A stretch of 5,383 nt of DNA from an uncultured Alistipes sp. (GTDB lineage Bacteria; Bacteroidota; Bacteroidia; Bacteroidales; Rikenellaceae): the NCBI GenBank assembly GCA_947178455.1, contig CAMWYI010000114.1:1-5383 (forward strand), read 5' to 3'. The notes under the pieces were generated by a model. That model did not search any database. It was given only the letters and a program-made list of their open reading frames with translations, and was not told the DNA's origin. Within the stretch, counting starts at the first letter, position 1. Each line of letters begins with the position of its first letter. Shown piece after piece: positions 4,491-5,383 of this stretch. Made by a program: the position numbers and the translations under genes.

Positions 4491-5383
4491 ATGAAAAAGT
4501 TATTTGTATCGCTCGTTGCGCTGATGGCAGTCGCGTCGCTGTCGGCCCAAGACCTGTCGGCACTCTTCAACGAGGGCGCATCGGCTTACGGACAAAAGGA
4601 TTTCGCAGGCGCCGCCGCCAAATTCGAGGAGGTGCTCGCCCAAGATGCCGAAGGCACGACGGATGCCGCAGTGAACGCCAAGAAATACCTGCCGCGCTGC
4701 TACTTCCAGCTGGGCGGAAAGGCTTTCCAAACAAAGAATTTCGACAAGGCGGCCGAGAATTTCGCCAAATCGGCCGAAGTGGCCGAGCAGTTCGGCGACA
4801 TCGCCCAAGCCAACAAAGCCAAAGGCTGGATTGCCAAAACTTATCAGGTACAAGGCGGTACGGCCTACAACGACAAGGACTACGCCAAGGCAGCCGAGAT
4901 TTTCGCCAAAGGTTATGCAGCCGACCCGCGCAACACCGAAATGGCGTTGAACTTGGCCATGAGCTACTGCGAATCGGGCGACTACGTGAAAGGCATGGAG
5001 GTTTACGAGAACATCGCCGCCATGAATCCCGACAAGTACGCCGAAGCGGTTGCCCAAGCCAAAGAGATGATGACTTTCTACACCAACAATCAGGTGGCCA
5101 AGATGCAGGCAGCCAACGATTACGACGGCATCATCGCGATGGCCGACGAGATGTTGGAGAAGAATCCCGCCAACGCATTGGCTTTGAGCGTGCGGTTGCA
5201 GGCCTACAACGGCAAAAAAGATTTCGGCAAGGTCATCGAGTTGGGCGAAGCGGCTGCCGAGGCACAGACCGAGCCCGAAGCCAAGAGCCAGATGTACTAT
5301 CTGTTGGGTGCCGCCTACAATGCCAAAGATATGAAACCGCAGGCCATTGCGGCGTTCAAGCAGGTTACCGCAGGCCCCAATGC
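4491..5383 (+). CDS. secreted tetratricopeptide-repeat protein (partial)
   Basis: The frame is open from ATG 4491 to the window edge, giving at least 297 residues with the C-terminus missing. Residues 1-19 are a Sec signal peptide (MKKLFVSLVALMAVASLSA, then QD). The rest is a chain of helical TPR-type repeats with the usual small/aromatic pattern, for example FNEGASAYGQKDFAGAAAKFEEV (26-48), GKAFQTKNFDKAAENFAKS (76-94), GTAYNDKDYAKAAEIFAKG (123-141), AMSYCESGDYVKGMEVYENI (156-175) and LGAAYNAKDMKPQAIAAFKQV (272-292). Such proteins are protein-protein scaffolds in the periplasm or outer membrane; no enzymatic motif is visible. The repeats are Ala/Lys/Glu-rich. It has its own promoter and a 5' hairpin, and its strong promoter suggests an abundant protein, which is inference. 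Confidence 0.9.
   Translation, partial: MKKLFVSLVALMAVASLSAQDLSALFNEGASAYGQKDFAGAAAKFEEVLAQDAEGTTDAAVNAKKYLPRCYFQLGGKAFQTKNFDKAAENFAKSAEVAEQFGDIAQANKAKGWIAKTYQVQGGTAYNDKDYAKAAEIFAKGYAADPRNTEMALNLAMSYCESGDYVKGMEVYENIAAMNPDKYAEAVAQAKEMMTFYTNNQVAKMQAANDYDGIIAMADEMLEKNPANALALSVRLQAYNGKKDFGKVIELGEAAAEAQTEPEAKSQMYYLLGAAYNAKDMKPQAIAAFKQVTAGPN

Noticed and set aside
4500..5057. Minus-strand frame of 185 codons within the TPR gene
   Set aside because: It is the shadow of the repeat-rich plus-strand gene, which has a signal peptide, regular TPR pattern and a consensus promoter.

Overview
The window looks like a chromosomal piece of a Bacteroidales bacterium, most likely Alistipes or a close relative (Rikenellaceae). 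Three things point there. The minus-strand 16S rRNA 5' end has the sequence type of that group (GATGAACGCTAGCGGCAGGCCTAACAC when read in pieces). The strongest promoters match the Bacteroidetes pattern TTTG/TTG, a 19-20 bp spacer, then TAnnTTTG. Start codons lack Shine-Dalgarno sequences and sit in A/T-rich leaders. The genus call is an inference from about 50 bases of 16S; the phylum call is firm.

Layout from left to right. Positions 1-54 hold the 5' end of a 16S rRNA gene on the minus strand; the rest of the rrn operon lies off the left edge. Positions 55-415 are its leader and two tandem promoters that look like a duplicated module. A secreted thioredoxin-fold protein of the TlpA family (487-1593, minus) comes next. 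Divergent from it is a probable lipoprotein with a permuted NlpC/P60 cysteine-peptidase fold of the YiiX type (1671-2306, plus). Then follow the ribosomal protein genes rpmI (L35) and rplT (L20) with their own promoter and a strong terminator (2326-3145). infC, which commonly precedes rpmI, is not there. Positions 3146-3495 contain no convincing gene but many perfect short inverted repeats.

The right part has a small OB-fold-like DUF3127 protein with an SSB-type acidic tip (3513-3887, minus), divergent from tadA, the tRNA adenosine deaminase (3947-4393, plus). The two have back-to-back -7 elements only 2 bp apart. The window ends inside a secreted TPR-repeat protein (4491 to beyond 5383, plus) with a good promoter and a perfect hairpin at its mRNA 5' end.

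Functionally the window is mostly translation housekeeping (rRNA, L35, L20, TadA) mixed with envelope proteins (TlpA-like, YiiX-like, TPR). I see no mobile element, CRISPR array, toxin-antitoxin or defence system, and no clearly new system. The most unusual parts are the duplicated rrn promoter module, the inverted-repeat block at 3146-3495, the SSB-like tail on the DUF3127 protein, and the back-to-back promoters.
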